The position numbers and the translations under genes are program-made. A stretch of 64,000 nucleotides of DNA from Granulosicoccus sp964390335. GTDB lineage: Bacteria; Pseudomonadota; Gammaproteobacteria; Granulosicoccales; Granulosicoccaceae. A model generated the notes under the pieces. The model did not search any database. It was not told the origin of the DNA and saw only the letters and a list, made by a program, of their open reading frames with translations. Shown piece by piece: positions 35,406-45,152 of this stretch. Positions within the stretch are counted from its first letter, which is position 1. Each line of letters opens with the position of its first letter. The stretch spans positions 62,001 through 126,000 of the forward strand of contig CAYMHU010000008.1 in NCBI GenBank assembly GCA_964390335.1, given 5' to 3'.

Positions 35406-38135
35406 TTGGCTCAAGCAACCTCCAGGCGGGCCGCGACTAAACGCAAAAATGCGTCTAGCGCCGGCAAAAAGCAGAAAAACGCGGCCGCCAGCGACCGCGA
35501 TCGCACGCGTGCGCTTGCATCGGCGTCTCTGGCTAACAGCACCACCATTTCGCAGATGCGGCGGGTATTTCGCGAGGTGGGTGGTATTGCCTGTTTTTTC
35601 ACCGCAGTCATCATTGCGCTGGCACTGTTTACGTTCAATGTGAATGACCCCGGCTGGTCGCACACAGGCATCAGCAACGAGGTCAGTAATAGTGTGGGTC
35701 GCGCTGGCGCGTGGTTTAGCGATGTCGCCTTTTATTTGTTCGGCTACATGGCCTACCTGATACCGGCCTTACTGCTGGCGGCCGGCTGGATGTTGTTTCG
35801 CGATAAACGCAAGCGCGCCACACCGGCGTATCAACCTTTTGCATTTGTGCGCGTGTTGGGTATCGCCCTGATGTTGCTCACGGCCAGCGGTTTAGCCGAC
35901 CTGCATTTCGGTGTTGCTGATGGCAGTTTGCCGCGTGGCACGTTTGGTGGTGGAATTTTAGGCACTGAAGTCGCGTGGCGTTTAGTCGCGTTTTTACATC
36001 CGCTTGGCACCACGTTATTGTTACTGGCGTTGTTCTTCTGCTCACTCACCATGGCCTTCGGCACATCGTGGATTGCGCTCATCGAAGCAATGGGTGGTCT
36101 GGTGCTGCAACTGATGGACTACATGAATGCCGCGTTCAGAAAAATCTCTGAAAGCTGGGAAGAGAAAAGTAAAATCAGAGCGGCCGCTAGAGCGCGTCAA
36201 GCTCGACTCAAACCTAGTTCGGGCATCAGCGTTGGTGATCCCTTGCTTGATGGTGCCGAAGCGGAGGTACCAAAAACCGGTTTAGCGGCAGCTTTAGCTG
36301 CGGCCAGAGAACGCGCGAAACAGGGCTCTTCGGTGGTTAAATCCGTGGCAAGCGGTAATGCAGCAAAAACGGATACCGTGCCCACCGATTTTGATGATGC
36401 AGACAAACTGGATGCAAAATTCGACGCCGCATTACAGGAGGCCGATGAAGCAGAATCGTTGGCAGCCAGTAAAGCCGAGTCCCCCGTTAAGGCCGCATTA
36501 GCTCGAGCCGGTGTTGGGAAAGCCGCAACAGACGATGAACCACCAACATTAACCCAACAAGTACCAGTAGCGCCTAAAAAGAAAATCAAAATAAAACCGC
36601 GGGTGCCCGAGCAGAAACAGACCAAACTGTTTTTGGATGTACCGGACTCCGAGTTACCTCCCATTTCGTTGCTCGATGCGCCCGAACCACAGCGCCCCGG
36701 ATTCTCTGAAACCGAATTAGAAGGCTTGTCGCGGCTACTGGAAGACAAGCTTGCAGAATTCAGAATTGAAGTCGAAGTGGTTGCTGTTCACCCCGGGCCT
36801 GTCATCACACGTTTCGAAATGCAGTTAGCACCCGGCATAAAGGCAAGCCGGATCACCAATTTGTCGCAAGACATCGCGCGGTCTTTATCGCTAGTGAGTG
36901 TGCGCGTGGTGGAAGTTATTCCCGGCAAATCAACCATTGGTATCGAAGTTCCGAATGAGCATCGCGAAATTGTGCAGTTGAGCGAGATGTTGCAATCGGA
37001 TGAGTACATCGATAAAAAATCTCCACTGACGATTGCGCTGGGTAAAGATATCAGCGGTCAGTCAGTTACTGCAGACTTAGGCCGCATGCCACATTTGTTG
37101 GTTGCAGGTACAACCGGTTCTGGTAAGTCGGTGGCGGTGAATTCAATGTTGGTTAGTTTGCTTTATAAGGCCACGCCGAACGATCTGCGCTTAATTCTTA
37201 TCGACCCAAAAATGTTGGAACTGAACGTATACGATGGTATTCCGCATTTATTAACGCCTGTTGTCACCGATATGAAAGAAGCCGCGAATGCGTTGCGATG
37301 GTGTGTGGGTGAAATGGAGCGTCGATACACGTTGATGGCAGAACTTAAAGTTAGAAATATCACTGGCTACAACAAGGCCATTCGTGAAGCAGAGGAAGCG
37401 GGAACCCCGATTGTTGATCCGTTATATCAAGCTGAATTGTCGCTTGAACCCACTGCTGCGCCACCAACATTAGAACCCATGCCATTCATCGTTGTGGTGG
37501 TGGATGAGTTTGCTGACATGATGATGCAGGTGGGCAAGAAGGCTGAAGAAATGATTGCGCGGATTGCGCAGAAGGCCCGTGCTGCAGGTATCCATTTAGT
37601 GCTGGCAACTCAGCGCCCATCGGTCGATGTTATTACGGGTTTAATTAAAGCCAACATCCCAACCCGAATCGCATTTCAGGTTTCGCAAAAAGTGGATTCA
37701 AGAACCATTCTTGATCAGGGTGGCGCTGAATCGTTGTTAGGTCATGGTGATATGTTGTATTTGCCGCCTGGTACAGCGGTACCGATTCGTGTGCACGGTG
37801 CGTTTGTTGATGACCATGAAGTGCACAATGTGGCAGGACATATCAGATCAACCGGCGAACCAAATTATATTGAATCCATCCTGCAGGAATCGGTGTTGCC
37901 TATACCCGGAATCTCCGGTGGGGTAGAAGAGGGTGGTGAGCAGGATGAACTCTATGATCAAGCTGTCGCGATTGTCACGGAGTCTCGCAAGGCGTCCATT
38001 TCTTATGTGCAAAGACGGCTTAAGATCGGTTACAACCGCGCGGCGCGTATGGTAGAAGAGATGGAGAATGCCGGTGTGGTTAGCCAAGTGACTGGCAGCG
38101 GCACCCGGGAAGTCCTTGCTCCACCGCCTGTTTAG
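35406..38135 (+). CDS. ftsK: DNA translocase FtsK
   Basis: Septal DNA pump that clears chromosome termini and activates XerCD recombination. TTG start with AGGA 6 bases upstream. The 909 residues comprise a basic N-terminus, four membrane helices at about 60-225, a shortish Ala/Lys/Glu linker, the alpha domain, a RecA-like motor with Walker A GTTGSGKS (Lys574) and Walker B (FIVVVVDEFADMM), and a C-terminal winged-helix gamma domain (ISYVQRRLKIGYNRAARMVEEME) that reads KOPS sites. It is followed 45 bases later by lolA and then rarA, the usual gammaproteobacterial order. Confidence 0.97.
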   Translation: MAQATSRRAATKRKNASSAGKKQKNAAASDRDRTRALASASLANSTTISQMRRVFREVGGIACFFTAVIIALALFTFNVNDPGWSHTGISNEVSNSVGRAGAWFSDVAFYLFGYMAYLIPALLLAAGWMLFRDKRKRATPAYQPFAFVRVLGIALMLLTASGLADLHFGVADGSLPRGTFGGGILGTEVAWRLVAFLHPLGTTLLLLALFFCSLTMAFGTSWIALIEAMGGLVLQLMDYMNAAFRKISESWEEKSKIRAAARARQARLKPSSGISVGDPLLDGAEAEVPKTGLAAALAAARERAKQGSSVVKSVASGNAAKTDTVPTDFDDADKLDAKFDAALQEADEAESLAASKAESPVKAALARAGVGKAATDDEPPTLTQQVPVAPKKKIKIKPRVPEQKQTKLFLDVPDSELPPISLLDAPEPQRPGFSETELEGLSRLLEDKLAEFRIEVEVVAVHPGPVITRFEMQLAPGIKASRITNLSQDIARSLSLVSVRVVEVIPGKSTIGIEVPNEHREIVQLSEMLQSDEYIDKKSPLTIALGKDISGQSVTADLGRMPHLLVAGTTGSGKSVAVNSMLVSLLYKATPNDLRLILIDPKMLELNVYDGIPHLLTPVVTDMKEAANALRWCVGEMERRYTLMAELKVRNITGYNKAIREAEEAGTPIVDPLYQAELSLEPTAAPPTLEPMPFIVVVVDEFADMMMQVGKKAEEMIARIAQKARAAGIHLVLATQRPSVDVITGLIKANIPTRIAFQVSQKVDSRTILDQGGAESLLGHGDMLYLPPGTAVPIRVHGAFVDDHEVHNVAGHIRSTGEPNYIESILQESVLPIPGISGGVEEGGEQDELYDQAVAIVTESRKASISYVQRRLKIGYNRAARMVEEMENAGVVSQVTGSGTREVLAPPPV

Positions 38136-38180
38136 CAAACCTTGCTTGTATTTGCACCATTGAAGCAACACAATACTGGT

Positions 38181-38825
38181 ATGAAAATTCAACTACTAGT
38201 AGCGCGATGCGTGCTGGCGTTCGTATCTACGCTGTTCGCGGTCCAGGCTTCCGCCGATACTGATGTACTGGCTCGCTTAGACGCTTTCACCATGGACTTG
38301 AAAACGTTCACTGCAGATTTCGACCAAACGCTCTACGGTGCGGATTCCGAAGTCATCAGGAGTAACAGCGGCAGCTTGTTGCTGAAGCGTCCCGGTAAAT
38401 TCATTTGGCGTTATGAAGGTGCAGACACTCAAGAGTTTATCGCCGACGGCAAATCGATTTGGGTATACGATAAAGACCTCGATCAAGTATCGGTTAATCC
38501 ATTAAGTGATCGATTGGGTGGTACGCCACTAGTATTGCTTATGGGCGGCACTGCATTAGATGAGCAGTTCAAGATTACCGCGCTTGAAGAATCTGATGGC
38601 ATAAGCTGGGTCGAACTGTTACCTATTGATGGCAGTGCAGACTTTGAAGCCTTGTACATCGGCCTTAACCAATCAGGTTTAGCGGCCATGGAGCTGCGCG
38701 ATAATTTGGGCCAGGCAACGCAAATTCGATTTAAGAATTTTAAGCCAGGTGTGGAATTGGACGATGCCTTATTCAACTTCGTGCCGCCAAAAGGCGTTGA
38801 CGTAATAGGTGAGCCCGCTCAATAA
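38181..38825 (+). CDS. lolA: Outer-membrane lipoprotein carrier LolA
   Basis: Periplasmic chaperone that ferries lipoproteins from LolCDE to LolB. The ATG at 38181 gives a clean signal peptide ending VQASA. A further 13 codons upstream (from 38142) would spoil it. The 214-residue precursor shows the LolA half-barrel text: LKTFTADFDQTLYG, GSLLLKRPGKFIWRYEG, ADGKSIWVYDKDLDQVSV, and the C-terminal LFNFVPPKGVDVI. It lies between ftsK and rarA in one transcription unit. Confidence 0.95.
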   Translation: MKIQLLVARCVLAFVSTLFAVQASADTDVLARLDAFTMDLKTFTADFDQTLYGADSEVIRSNSGSLLLKRPGKFIWRYEGADTQEFIADGKSIWVYDKDLDQVSVNPLSDRLGGTPLVLLMGGTALDEQFKITALEESDGISWVELLPIDGSADFEALYIGLNQSGLAAMELRDNLGQATQIRFKNFKPGVELDDALFNFVPPKGVDVIGEPAQ

Positions 38826-38832
38826 TCGCAAT

Positions 38833-40176
38833 GTGAGCAACGCGGGACAACAATCCGGACTTTTTTCAGCAGATTCAGCCATGCGGCCATTGGCGGACCG
38901 CATGCGACCTGCATCCTTGGACGAGTTTTTTGGGCAATCCCATCTGCTTTCTAAAGAAAGCACGCTTCGTCAGGCATTGGAGAACAACCGGCTTCATTCC
39001 ATGGTTTTCTGGGGGCCTCCCGGTACTGGCAAAACCACACTTGCACGAATGATTGCCGCGCACAGTGATGCTCGGTTTATGAGTTTATCGGCCGTGCTAT
39101 CCGGCGTTAAAGATATTCGTACCAGTGTTGCTGAAGCCAAATCTATACTCGATGAAACTGGTCAACGCAGTGTACTGTTTGTTGACGAAGTGCATCGCTT
39201 TAATAAATCTCAGCAGGATGCGTTTTTACCGCACATAGAAGATGGGACCGTGTACTTTGTTGGTGCAACAACTGAGAACCCCTCTTTTGAATTAAATAAT
39301 GCATTGCTGTCACGGGTAAAAGTCTATGTATTAAAGTCGCTCGATAAAGCTGAACTATTGCAAGTTATCAATAGGGCACTCAGTGACACCAATAGAGGCT
39401 TGGGCCACTTGAATATTGAAATGTCGGTAGAGCACAGAGAGGCCTTGGCCGAAACGGCTGATGGTGACGCGCGACGCGCATTAGTGTTACTCGATTTAGC
39501 GGTAGATTGCGCCCATACAGAGAATGACGCTGTAATTATTGATGAAGAAATACTGCGCGAAGTTACTCGCGATAGCTTCCGACAATTCGATAAAGGTGGC
39601 GATCAGTTTTACGATCAAATTTCTGCACTGCATAAAAGTATGCGTGGCTCCGATCCAGATGCTTCGCTTTACTGGTTTTGCCGGATGATCGATGGTGGTT
39701 GTGATCCTACTTATATTGCACGTCGGGTTTTACGCTTTGCTTCAGAAGATATTGGTAACGCCGATCCACGCGCTTCTCAGCTTGCGCAATTTGCGTGGGA
39801 TACTTATGCTCGTTTGGGCAGTCCTGAAGGAGAGCTAGCGATTGCACAAGCCATTCTATTTATGGCCTGTGCGCCAAAAAGTAATGCGGTTTATAACGCG
39901 TATAAATCGGCAATGCAATTTGTGCAACAAACCGGAACGCAGCCGGTACCACCGCATTTGCAAAATGCACCAACTGCATTAATGAAGGAGCTTGGGCATG
40001 GTGATGGGTATCGTTATACGCATGATGAAGAAGGCGGGTTCGCCGCTGGCGTGTCCTATTTTCCCGAAACTCTGAACGATACGCTGTTTTATGAACCGGT
40101 TAATCGCGGTTTGGAAATCAAAATCAGTGAGCGATTACAACAATTGCGCAAGTTAAACGAAAACGCTAAAAGCTAA
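38833..40176 (+). CDS. rarA: Replication-associated recombination protein A (MgsA/RarA AAA+ ATPase)
   Basis: AAA+ ATPase acting at stalled replication forks, a relative of clamp loaders (human WRNIP1). Walker A is GPPGTGKTTLAR and Walker B is VLFVDEVHRFNKSQQ, followed by FVGATTENPSFELNNALLSRVKVY and the MgsA C-terminal tetramerisation region (EDIGNADPRA; AYKSAMQFV). GTG at 38833 avoids overlapping lolA. A GTG at 38809 is also in frame and would overlap the lolA end by 17 bases; neither has a strong Shine-Dalgarno. About 447 residues, normal length. Confidence 0.94.
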   Translation: MSNAGQQSGLFSADSAMRPLADRMRPASLDEFFGQSHLLSKESTLRQALENNRLHSMVFWGPPGTGKTTLARMIAAHSDARFMSLSAVLSGVKDIRTSVAEAKSILDETGQRSVLFVDEVHRFNKSQQDAFLPHIEDGTVYFVGATTENPSFELNNALLSRVKVYVLKSLDKAELLQVINRALSDTNRGLGHLNIEMSVEHREALAETADGDARRALVLLDLAVDCAHTENDAVIIDEEILREVTRDSFRQFDKGGDQFYDQISALHKSMRGSDPDASLYWFCRMIDGGCDPTYIARRVLRFASEDIGNADPRASQLAQFAWDTYARLGSPEGELAIAQAILFMACAPKSNAVYNAYKSAMQFVQQTGTQPVPPHLQNAPTALMKELGHGDGYRYTHDEEGGFAAGVSYFPETLNDTLFYEPVNRGLEIKISERLQQLRKLNENAKS

Positions 40177-40531
40177 TCCTTTGACACCACCCATTTAGTG
40201 GCACGCAAAACTGCATAATATTGCTGAATCTGTGGCCGCATCCACATCGTAGATTTAAAATGTATCCATTTAAGTGAGCTCTGCTGTGTAAATTGGGTAA
40301 TGCTTGTAAGTGCTTGTCACCAATCACTCATTAATACACTTGAAAATTCATTAATATACTTGAAAATATTGAGTAGCACGGTCAAACTCGATAGTGTCGC
40401 GTCTGCGCGCAGTAGCATTGAGTTTTTCTATGTTGCTGTTCGTGTTAGACCTGGCTCAACCAACACGCTTGTACTCATTTTTTTGCGGGCTATCTAAAGC
40501 AATATAAACATAAATATAAGGGAGCAAGAGC
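40177..40531. other. Intergenic region before the BCCT gene
   Basis: About 355 bases without a supported gene. It holds two adjacent 20-base direct repeats (listed separately) and, near its end, an AT-rich stretch. The BCCT ribosome site AAGGGAG at 40518-40524 lies 7 bases before its ATG. No obvious terminator for rarA was found. Confidence 0.6.
40328..40367. repeat. Two tandem 20-base repeats upstream of the BCCT gene
   Basis: TCATTAATACACTTGAAAAT (40328-40347) is followed without a gap by the same 20 bases with one C-to-T change (40348-40367). Spacing is close to two helical turns, so a protein bound to each copy would face the same side. It lies 165 bases before the BCCT start and may be an operator; no known motif is recognised. 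Confidence 0.65.
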
Positions 40532-42411
40532 ATGGCGATAAAGGAACCACTACGGCAACTTGACATTGGTTTGTCTGACAGCGGTTTTTATAAAGGTTTT
40601 AACAATGTTGTGGCCTTAACTTCAAAAGTTATCATTGCCCTGATCGTGGTGTGGGCAGCCATCAATCCTGAATCGGCTGGCAAGATTCTTGGCGATCTGA
40701 AAAACTGGTCTTTTAGTCATTTAAATTACTATTACACTTGGGCAGTGGCGTTTTTTATTGTTGTCTGCGTGCTCATCGCGATAATTCCCGGTTGGGGAAA
40801 AACCAAACTTGGAACCGCGGACGGAGTGCCTGAGTTTTCAAACTTCTCTTGGTTCTCCATGATGTTCGGTGCTGGTATCGGTATTGGGATGCTTGGGTAT
40901 GCAACGGGTGAACCTATGTGGCATATGGGCGACAATCCCGATATACGGTTAAGTGTGATGGCGATAAAAGATGCGCTGGCTGCGGCAAGTATCAGCGTGC
41001 CTGAAGGTACGGATATCTGGGCGTTCTATAAAGATCAAGTTTCTGCAGGTGCGGTTTCAGCACTGCCTAATCTAGTAGAGCCAAAAACAGCCTCCACCAT
41101 TGATGCGGTATACCGCTACTCCTTTTTACATTGGGGTTTTGGCGCATGGGCATGCTATGCCCTGGTCGGCATCTCTTTAGCTTTTTTCAGTTACTCTCGT
41201 GGCCTTCCGTTAACCATTCGCTCTACATTAGCGCCGCTGTTTGGTCGCTCATTGGAAGGAACACTTGGCCACATTGTTGATATTACAGCGGTGGTTGCAA
41301 CTATACTTGGCATTTCTCAAACCATCGGTTTGGGTTTGGCGTCGTTCTCTTCGGGGCTGTACAACATAACCGGAGCAGAATGGTTAATTCAAGATGGCGA
41401 GCCCACAACCGGTTCCTTATTGGTTGCACTGGCGGTGGTTATGGTGTGTTCAACCTTGTCCGCGTTATCCGGAGTAGGTAAAGGCATTAAATGGCTCAGT
41501 AATCTCAATATGGTTCTATCGTTTGGCCTACTGGCATTCTTTCTTGTGTTCGGTTCAACGATGTTTGCACTTACAATACTGGGCAAAGGTGTCTTTAGTT
41601 ACATCATTCATCTTCCGGCATTAACCTTTAATGTGTTTCCTGCCGAAGGGGCGGGTAGCCCGGGTGAGTGGCAAGGGTGGTGGTCCATTTTTTATTGGGC
41701 ATGGTGGATAGCATTCGCACCGTTCGTCGGAATCTTCCTTGCACGCATCTCTAGAAATAGAACCATTCGTGAATTTGTGTTGGGCGCCATTATTGCGCCG
41801 TCATTCATGTGTTTTTTGTGGTTTGCATTACTCGGCGGCACAGCGATCGATCTTGAATTGAATGGTGGTGCCAATGGTCAGATTTATGCGAAAAGCCTGA
41901 CAGCTCAGTTATACGAAGTTATCAATGTCATTCTAAGCTCTGGCCTAGCGCAAGTCATGTCTATGTTAATTGTGGTCTTGCTATTGACTTACTTGGTGAC
42001 ATCAGCGGATTCAGCTGTGTTGGTGGTGAACACCATAAACGCAGGTGGTGAGGCTGGTGCAGCAGGTAAAAGTCATATTTTGGTTTGGGGGTTAATACTA
42101 ACGGCGGTTATAGCAGCGTTATTATTAGCTGGTGGGCTGAATGCAATTCAAGCAGCAATGATTGTTGGCGCTATACCATTTTCATTCATAATGATANNNN
42201 NNNNNNNNNNNNNNNNNNNNNNNNNNNNNNNNNNNNNNNNNNNNNNNNNNNNNNNNNNNNNNNNNNNNNNNNNNNNNNNNNNNNNNNNNNNNNNNNTGCA
42301 ATTCAAGCAGCAATGATTGTTGGCGCTATACCATTTTCATTCATAATGATACTAATGGGGATATCTTTACTGAAAGCACTCATTAGAGATGGTATGAGAA
42401 CGAAATCTTAG
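40532..42411 (+). CDS. BCCT-family betaine/carnitine/choline transporter, interrupted by an assembly gap
   Basis: Sodium- or proton-coupled uptake carrier for quaternary amines such as glycine betaine, used as osmoprotectants. The family signature of helix 8 is visible (WWSIFYWAWWIAFAPFVGIFLARISRNRTIREF). So are SMMFGAGIGIGMLGYATGEPMW near helix 3 and VTSADSAVLVVN near helix 10. A run of 100 N at 42197-42296 breaks the frame. The 55 bases on both sides are identical; merging them gives one open frame of 574 residues ending LIRDGMRTKS, somewhat short at the C-terminus but complete in helices. It has a strong ribosome site. The substrate cannot be read from sequence alone. Confidence 0.88.
42197..42296. 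other. Assembly gap (100 N) with duplicated 55-base flanks
   Basis: Exactly 100 N. Bases 42142-42196 before the gap and 42297-42351 after it are identical over 55 positions. That is the pattern left when a scaffolder joins contigs sharing a k-mer overlap, so the true gap is probably zero and the duplicated bases count once. Confidence 0.93.
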
Positions 42412-42430
42412 TTAATGCCTTGTCAGTCTT

Positions 42431-42454
42431 GTGGCCGGATGTATGTCCGGTCAC
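42431..42454. terminator. Hairpin after the BCCT gene
   Basis: A 9-bp stem (GTGGCCGGA with TCCGGTCAC, one G-T pair) with a 6-base loop lies between the converging BCCT and thioredoxin-like genes. No T run follows on the plus strand. Confidence 0.5.
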
Positions 42455-42459
42455 TTGGC

Positions 42460-42855
42460 TCACTCCGATTTAAGCTTAACCTCGTTTGCTTCCGGTTCCA
42501 GTTTTGCAAACATTTCAGCCAGTAAAAACCAGAAAAAATCATCACCCGGATAACCATACAGGCGATCAACTTCTTGCCCGTTATCAATCAATATGAACGT
42601 AGGTGTTCTGGATTCAGGTTCAATATAGGTTAAATCTTCGGGCCACGGGTCTGCGGTATCGATGCGCCGGATAGGTGCTCGCTTGCCTTCAATGGTTTTG
42701 GGGTAGATATGCGCTACCTCGCGATTAAACGCTGCGCAGTATGGGCAGAACGCTTCCTCAACGACGAGTAACTCGGCAGCGTGAATTTGCGTGGTAAGTG
42801 ACAAAAATACCGTTGTTATTCCCGCGTGCAGATAGTGTAGCCAGAGCTTTTTCAT
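42460..42855 (-). CDS. Exported thioredoxin-fold protein (CPYC)
   Basis: The ATG at 42855 gives a 131-residue precursor; the frame also opens five codons earlier. A signal peptide ends near QIHA, then the redox motif Cys37-Pro-Tyr-Cys40 (AFCPYCAAFNREV) and the cis-Pro region SRTPTFILID. The remaining C-terminal helix (GDDFFWFLLAEMFAKL) completes a small thioredoxin fold resembling SoxS-type periplasmic reductants. Its own partner may be the divergent exported thioredoxin at 43008. No sox genes are nearby, so the sulfur role is not supported. Confidence 0.78.
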   Translation of the reverse strand: MKKLWLHYLHAGITTVFLSLTTQIHAAELLVVEEAFCPYCAAFNREVAHIYPKTIEGKRAPIRRIDTADPWPEDLTYIEPESRTPTFILIDNGQEVDRLYGYPGDDFFWFLLAEMFAKLEPEANEVKLKSE

Positions 42856-43007
42856 TTTTAAAGTATACAACCCTGTCGGGCTAAGTCTATATTCCCGTTG
42901 GTTACACTATGGCAGTTTGCTAGACTGTTAACGTATTCTTTGCTATTGGCTTACATTTTTTGCTTTTGGTGCATTGGTTTACGTTGAATCAGATTGAGGT
43001 ATTGCTC

Positions 43008-43577
43008 ATGAAAAAAATCACTATTCTCTTTCTCGTTGCAGCACTCACGCTGCTAATTAACCACAGTGCTGTCGCTGAAGTAGGCGAGGATGGATTGCAT
43101 AAACAGGATTGGTTCTCACTCACGTTCAAAGATGTGGCAGAAGACATTCAAGAGGCCACCGACGAGGGAAAACGATTGGTATTGATCTTTGAACAACGCG
43201 GGTGCATCTTTTGCGAAGCCATGCATGAATTTGTATTGGCCGATCCCGAAATCAATCAGTACGTTCGGGAAAACTATAACGTGGTTCAGTTCAACTTATT
43301 CGGTGATGAAGAAGTCACCGATTTAGACGGTGATGTTTTAACCGAAAAAACCGCTGCCGAAAAATGGGGTATTGCTTATACTCCGTTTATTTTATTTATG
43401 CCAGAAACAATCCCCGAAGATGATTCAGATGTCGTTAAAGCTGCGGTGGCTGCGCTGTACGGATCTATGGAGAAGCAAGAATTTTTGCACCAATTTGAAT
43501 GGATCAAACAAAAAGGTTATGAAAGCGATGAAAAATTCAAAAACTACCACAAACGACGACTAACAGCGACACAATAA
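43008..43577 (+). CDS. Exported thioredoxin-fold protein (CIFC), SoxW-like
   Basis: The ATG at 43008 gives a signal peptide ending SAVA and a 189-residue precursor. The core has LVLIFEQRGCIFCEAMHEFVL with Cys66 and Cys69, then a region of the DUF255/SoxW kind (FNLFGDEEVTDLDGDVLTEKTAAEKWGI) and the cis-Pro loop YTPFILF. Probably a periplasmic thiol-disulfide or peroxide-handling protein. It is divergent from a second exported thioredoxin, and a GNAT gene follows 4 bases later in what looks like one operon. Confidence 0.78.
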   Translation: MKKITILFLVAALTLLINHSAVAEVGEDGLHKQDWFSLTFKDVAEDIQEATDEGKRLVLIFEQRGCIFCEAMHEFVLADPEINQYVRENYNVVQFNLFGDEEVTDLDGDVLTEKTAAEKWGIAYTPFILFMPETIPEDDSDVVKAAVAALYGSMEKQEFLHQFEWIKQKGYESDEKFKNYHKRRLTATQ

Positions 43578-43581
43578 AACC

Positions 43582-44064
43582 ATGGCGATCACGTTTATAA
43601 AAGCAGACTACGGTAACGAAGAGCAAGCGAAGGCGGTTGTTGACTTACTAGACAGCTACGCTCGTGACCCTATGGGTGGTGGTGAACCATTAACTTCATT
43701 TACGAAAGATAATTTAATTGAAGCACTATCGCGCACACCCGGGGCATTTTCTGTTCTGGGCAAGTTAAATGACGAGTATGTTGCACTGGCAAATTGCTTT
43801 GCGGCGTTTTCTACTTTTGCGTGCCAGCCCATTATCAATATTCATGACTTGGTTGTATCCTCAGCGGCCCGCGGCCAAGGTGTGAGTCAGGGCTTATTGG
43901 GCTTTGTGGAGGCGGAAGCACGAAACACCCGATGCTGTAAGGTCACACTGGAAGTGTTGGAAGGTAATACGGTTGCGCGCAATGCTTATGAGAAGTTTGG
44001 TTTCGCGCCGTATCAGCTTGATGATCAATACGGAAACGCGTTGCTGTTTCAAAAAAAGTTATAG
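43582..44064 (+). CDS. GNAT family N-acetyltransferase
   Basis: A 160-residue single-domain GNAT protein. The acetyl-CoA motif is seen in INIHDLVVSSAARGQGVSQGLLGFVEAEAR (the Q/RxxGxG/A type, here RGQGVSQ), with the C-terminal VLEGNTVARNAYEKFGFAPYQLD typical of the fold. The substrate is unknown. It starts 4 bases after the SoxW-like gene and is followed within 12-24 bases by an oxidoreductase, so the three are probably cotranscribed. Confidence 0.88.
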   Translation: MAITFIKADYGNEEQAKAVVDLLDSYARDPMGGGEPLTSFTKDNLIEALSRTPGAFSVLGKLNDEYVALANCFAAFSTFACQPIINIHDLVVSSAARGQGVSQGLLGFVEAEARNTRCCKVTLEVLEGNTVARNAYEKFGFAPYQLDDQYGNALLFQKKL

Positions 44065-44076
44065 TCGGTTTCCAGC

Positions 44077-45135
44077 GTGGAAGATACTGTGTCAAAAAAG
44101 GTTGTGCTAATCGGCCTTGGCATGGTGGTGGATACGCATATACAAGCCATAAAGGATCTTATTGGTGAGGTAATAGTGCACGGAGTATTTGCACGAACTC
44201 CCGAAACGCGAAAAAAATATGCTCAGAAAATACAGGATGAGCTTGGTTATACCCCTCGAAACTACACATCATTAAATGACATTGTCTGTGACGCAGAGAT
44301 TGACTTTGCAATTGTGTTAACACCGCCGGATGCTCGGTTCGAGTATATTGATGCGTTGTCAGCTGCCAATATTGATATCTTGTTGGAAAAGCCTGTTGAT
44401 CGCACTTACCTTGCGGCTAAAGAATTAGTTGAGCTGTGCGAGTCGCGCAACATCTTACTGGGAATGGTATTCCAATATCGCGCTCGTCAGGCGTCTATAG
44501 AATTAGATAAATTGGTTAAATCTGGCGACATGGGCACGCTTGGATTGGTGAATATCGAAATACCGTGGTGGCGCTCTCAAGACTATTACAACGAACCCGG
44601 GCGTGGCACTTATGCGCGCGATGGCGGTGGGGTGCTACTGACTCAGGCCATACACCCGCTTGAACTGGCCTTGTCTTTAGCAGGACCAGTTTCCCAGGTG
44701 CAAGCTATATGCGCCACGAGTCGGTTTCATCAAATGGAGTCTGAAGATTTCGTATCAGCCAATTTAGTTTTCGCTAACGGGGCATTGGGCTCACTGTATG
44801 CAACCACCGCTAGTTATCCGGGTGATGCTGAAGCCATAACGCTACACTTTGATCATGCAGTAGCCAAACTGCATCGCACTGATTTACAAGTCAGATGGCG
44901 TAACGGTGAGACAGTTGAATACGGTGAAGATGCTGCGTCGGCCGTTGGCGCACATCCAATGGACTTTAAGTCGGATTGGCACAAAGCCATTATTGCTGAC
45001 TTTGCACAATGCGTTATCACACGCGAAAAACCGATTGTTTCCGGGCGTGAGGCTTTGCATGTACATCAATTGATCGATGCTTTGGTGACATCATCCAGGC
45101 AACAGCAAACTATTGAGATAGGCACTATAAAGTAA
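44077..45135 (+). CDS. Gfo/Idh/MocA-family NAD(P)-dependent oxidoreductase
   Basis: A 352-residue protein from GTG 44077; GTG 44089 also suits, with GGAAG before it. The Rossmann motif IGLGMVVDTHIQAI is followed by the family core LEKPVDRTYLAAKELVELC with the catalytic-site EKP. The C-terminal substrate-binding domain has GGVLLTQAIHPLELALSLAGPV, where the His is typical. Acts on a sugar, inositol or related polyol that cannot be named from sequence. Downstream member of the thioredoxin-GNAT cluster. Confidence 0.88.
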   Translation: MEDTVSKKVVLIGLGMVVDTHIQAIKDLIGEVIVHGVFARTPETRKKYAQKIQDELGYTPRNYTSLNDIVCDAEIDFAIVLTPPDARFEYIDALSAANIDILLEKPVDRTYLAAKELVELCESRNILLGMVFQYRARQASIELDKLVKSGDMGTLGLVNIEIPWWRSQDYYNEPGRGTYARDGGGVLLTQAIHPLELALSLAGPVSQVQAICATSRFHQMESEDFVSANLVFANGALGSLYATTASYPGDAEAITLHFDHAVAKLHRTDLQVRWRNGETVEYGEDAASAVGAHPMDFKSDWHKAIIADFAQCVITREKPIVSGREALHVHQLIDALVTSSRQQQTIEIGTIK

Positions 45136-45152
45136 GGGTTTACACAATTCGG

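Noticed and set aside
40300..40497. 65-codon plus-strand frame before the BCCT gene
   Set aside because: It runs through the tandem 20-base repeats, has no homology signal or ribosome site, and is likely chance.
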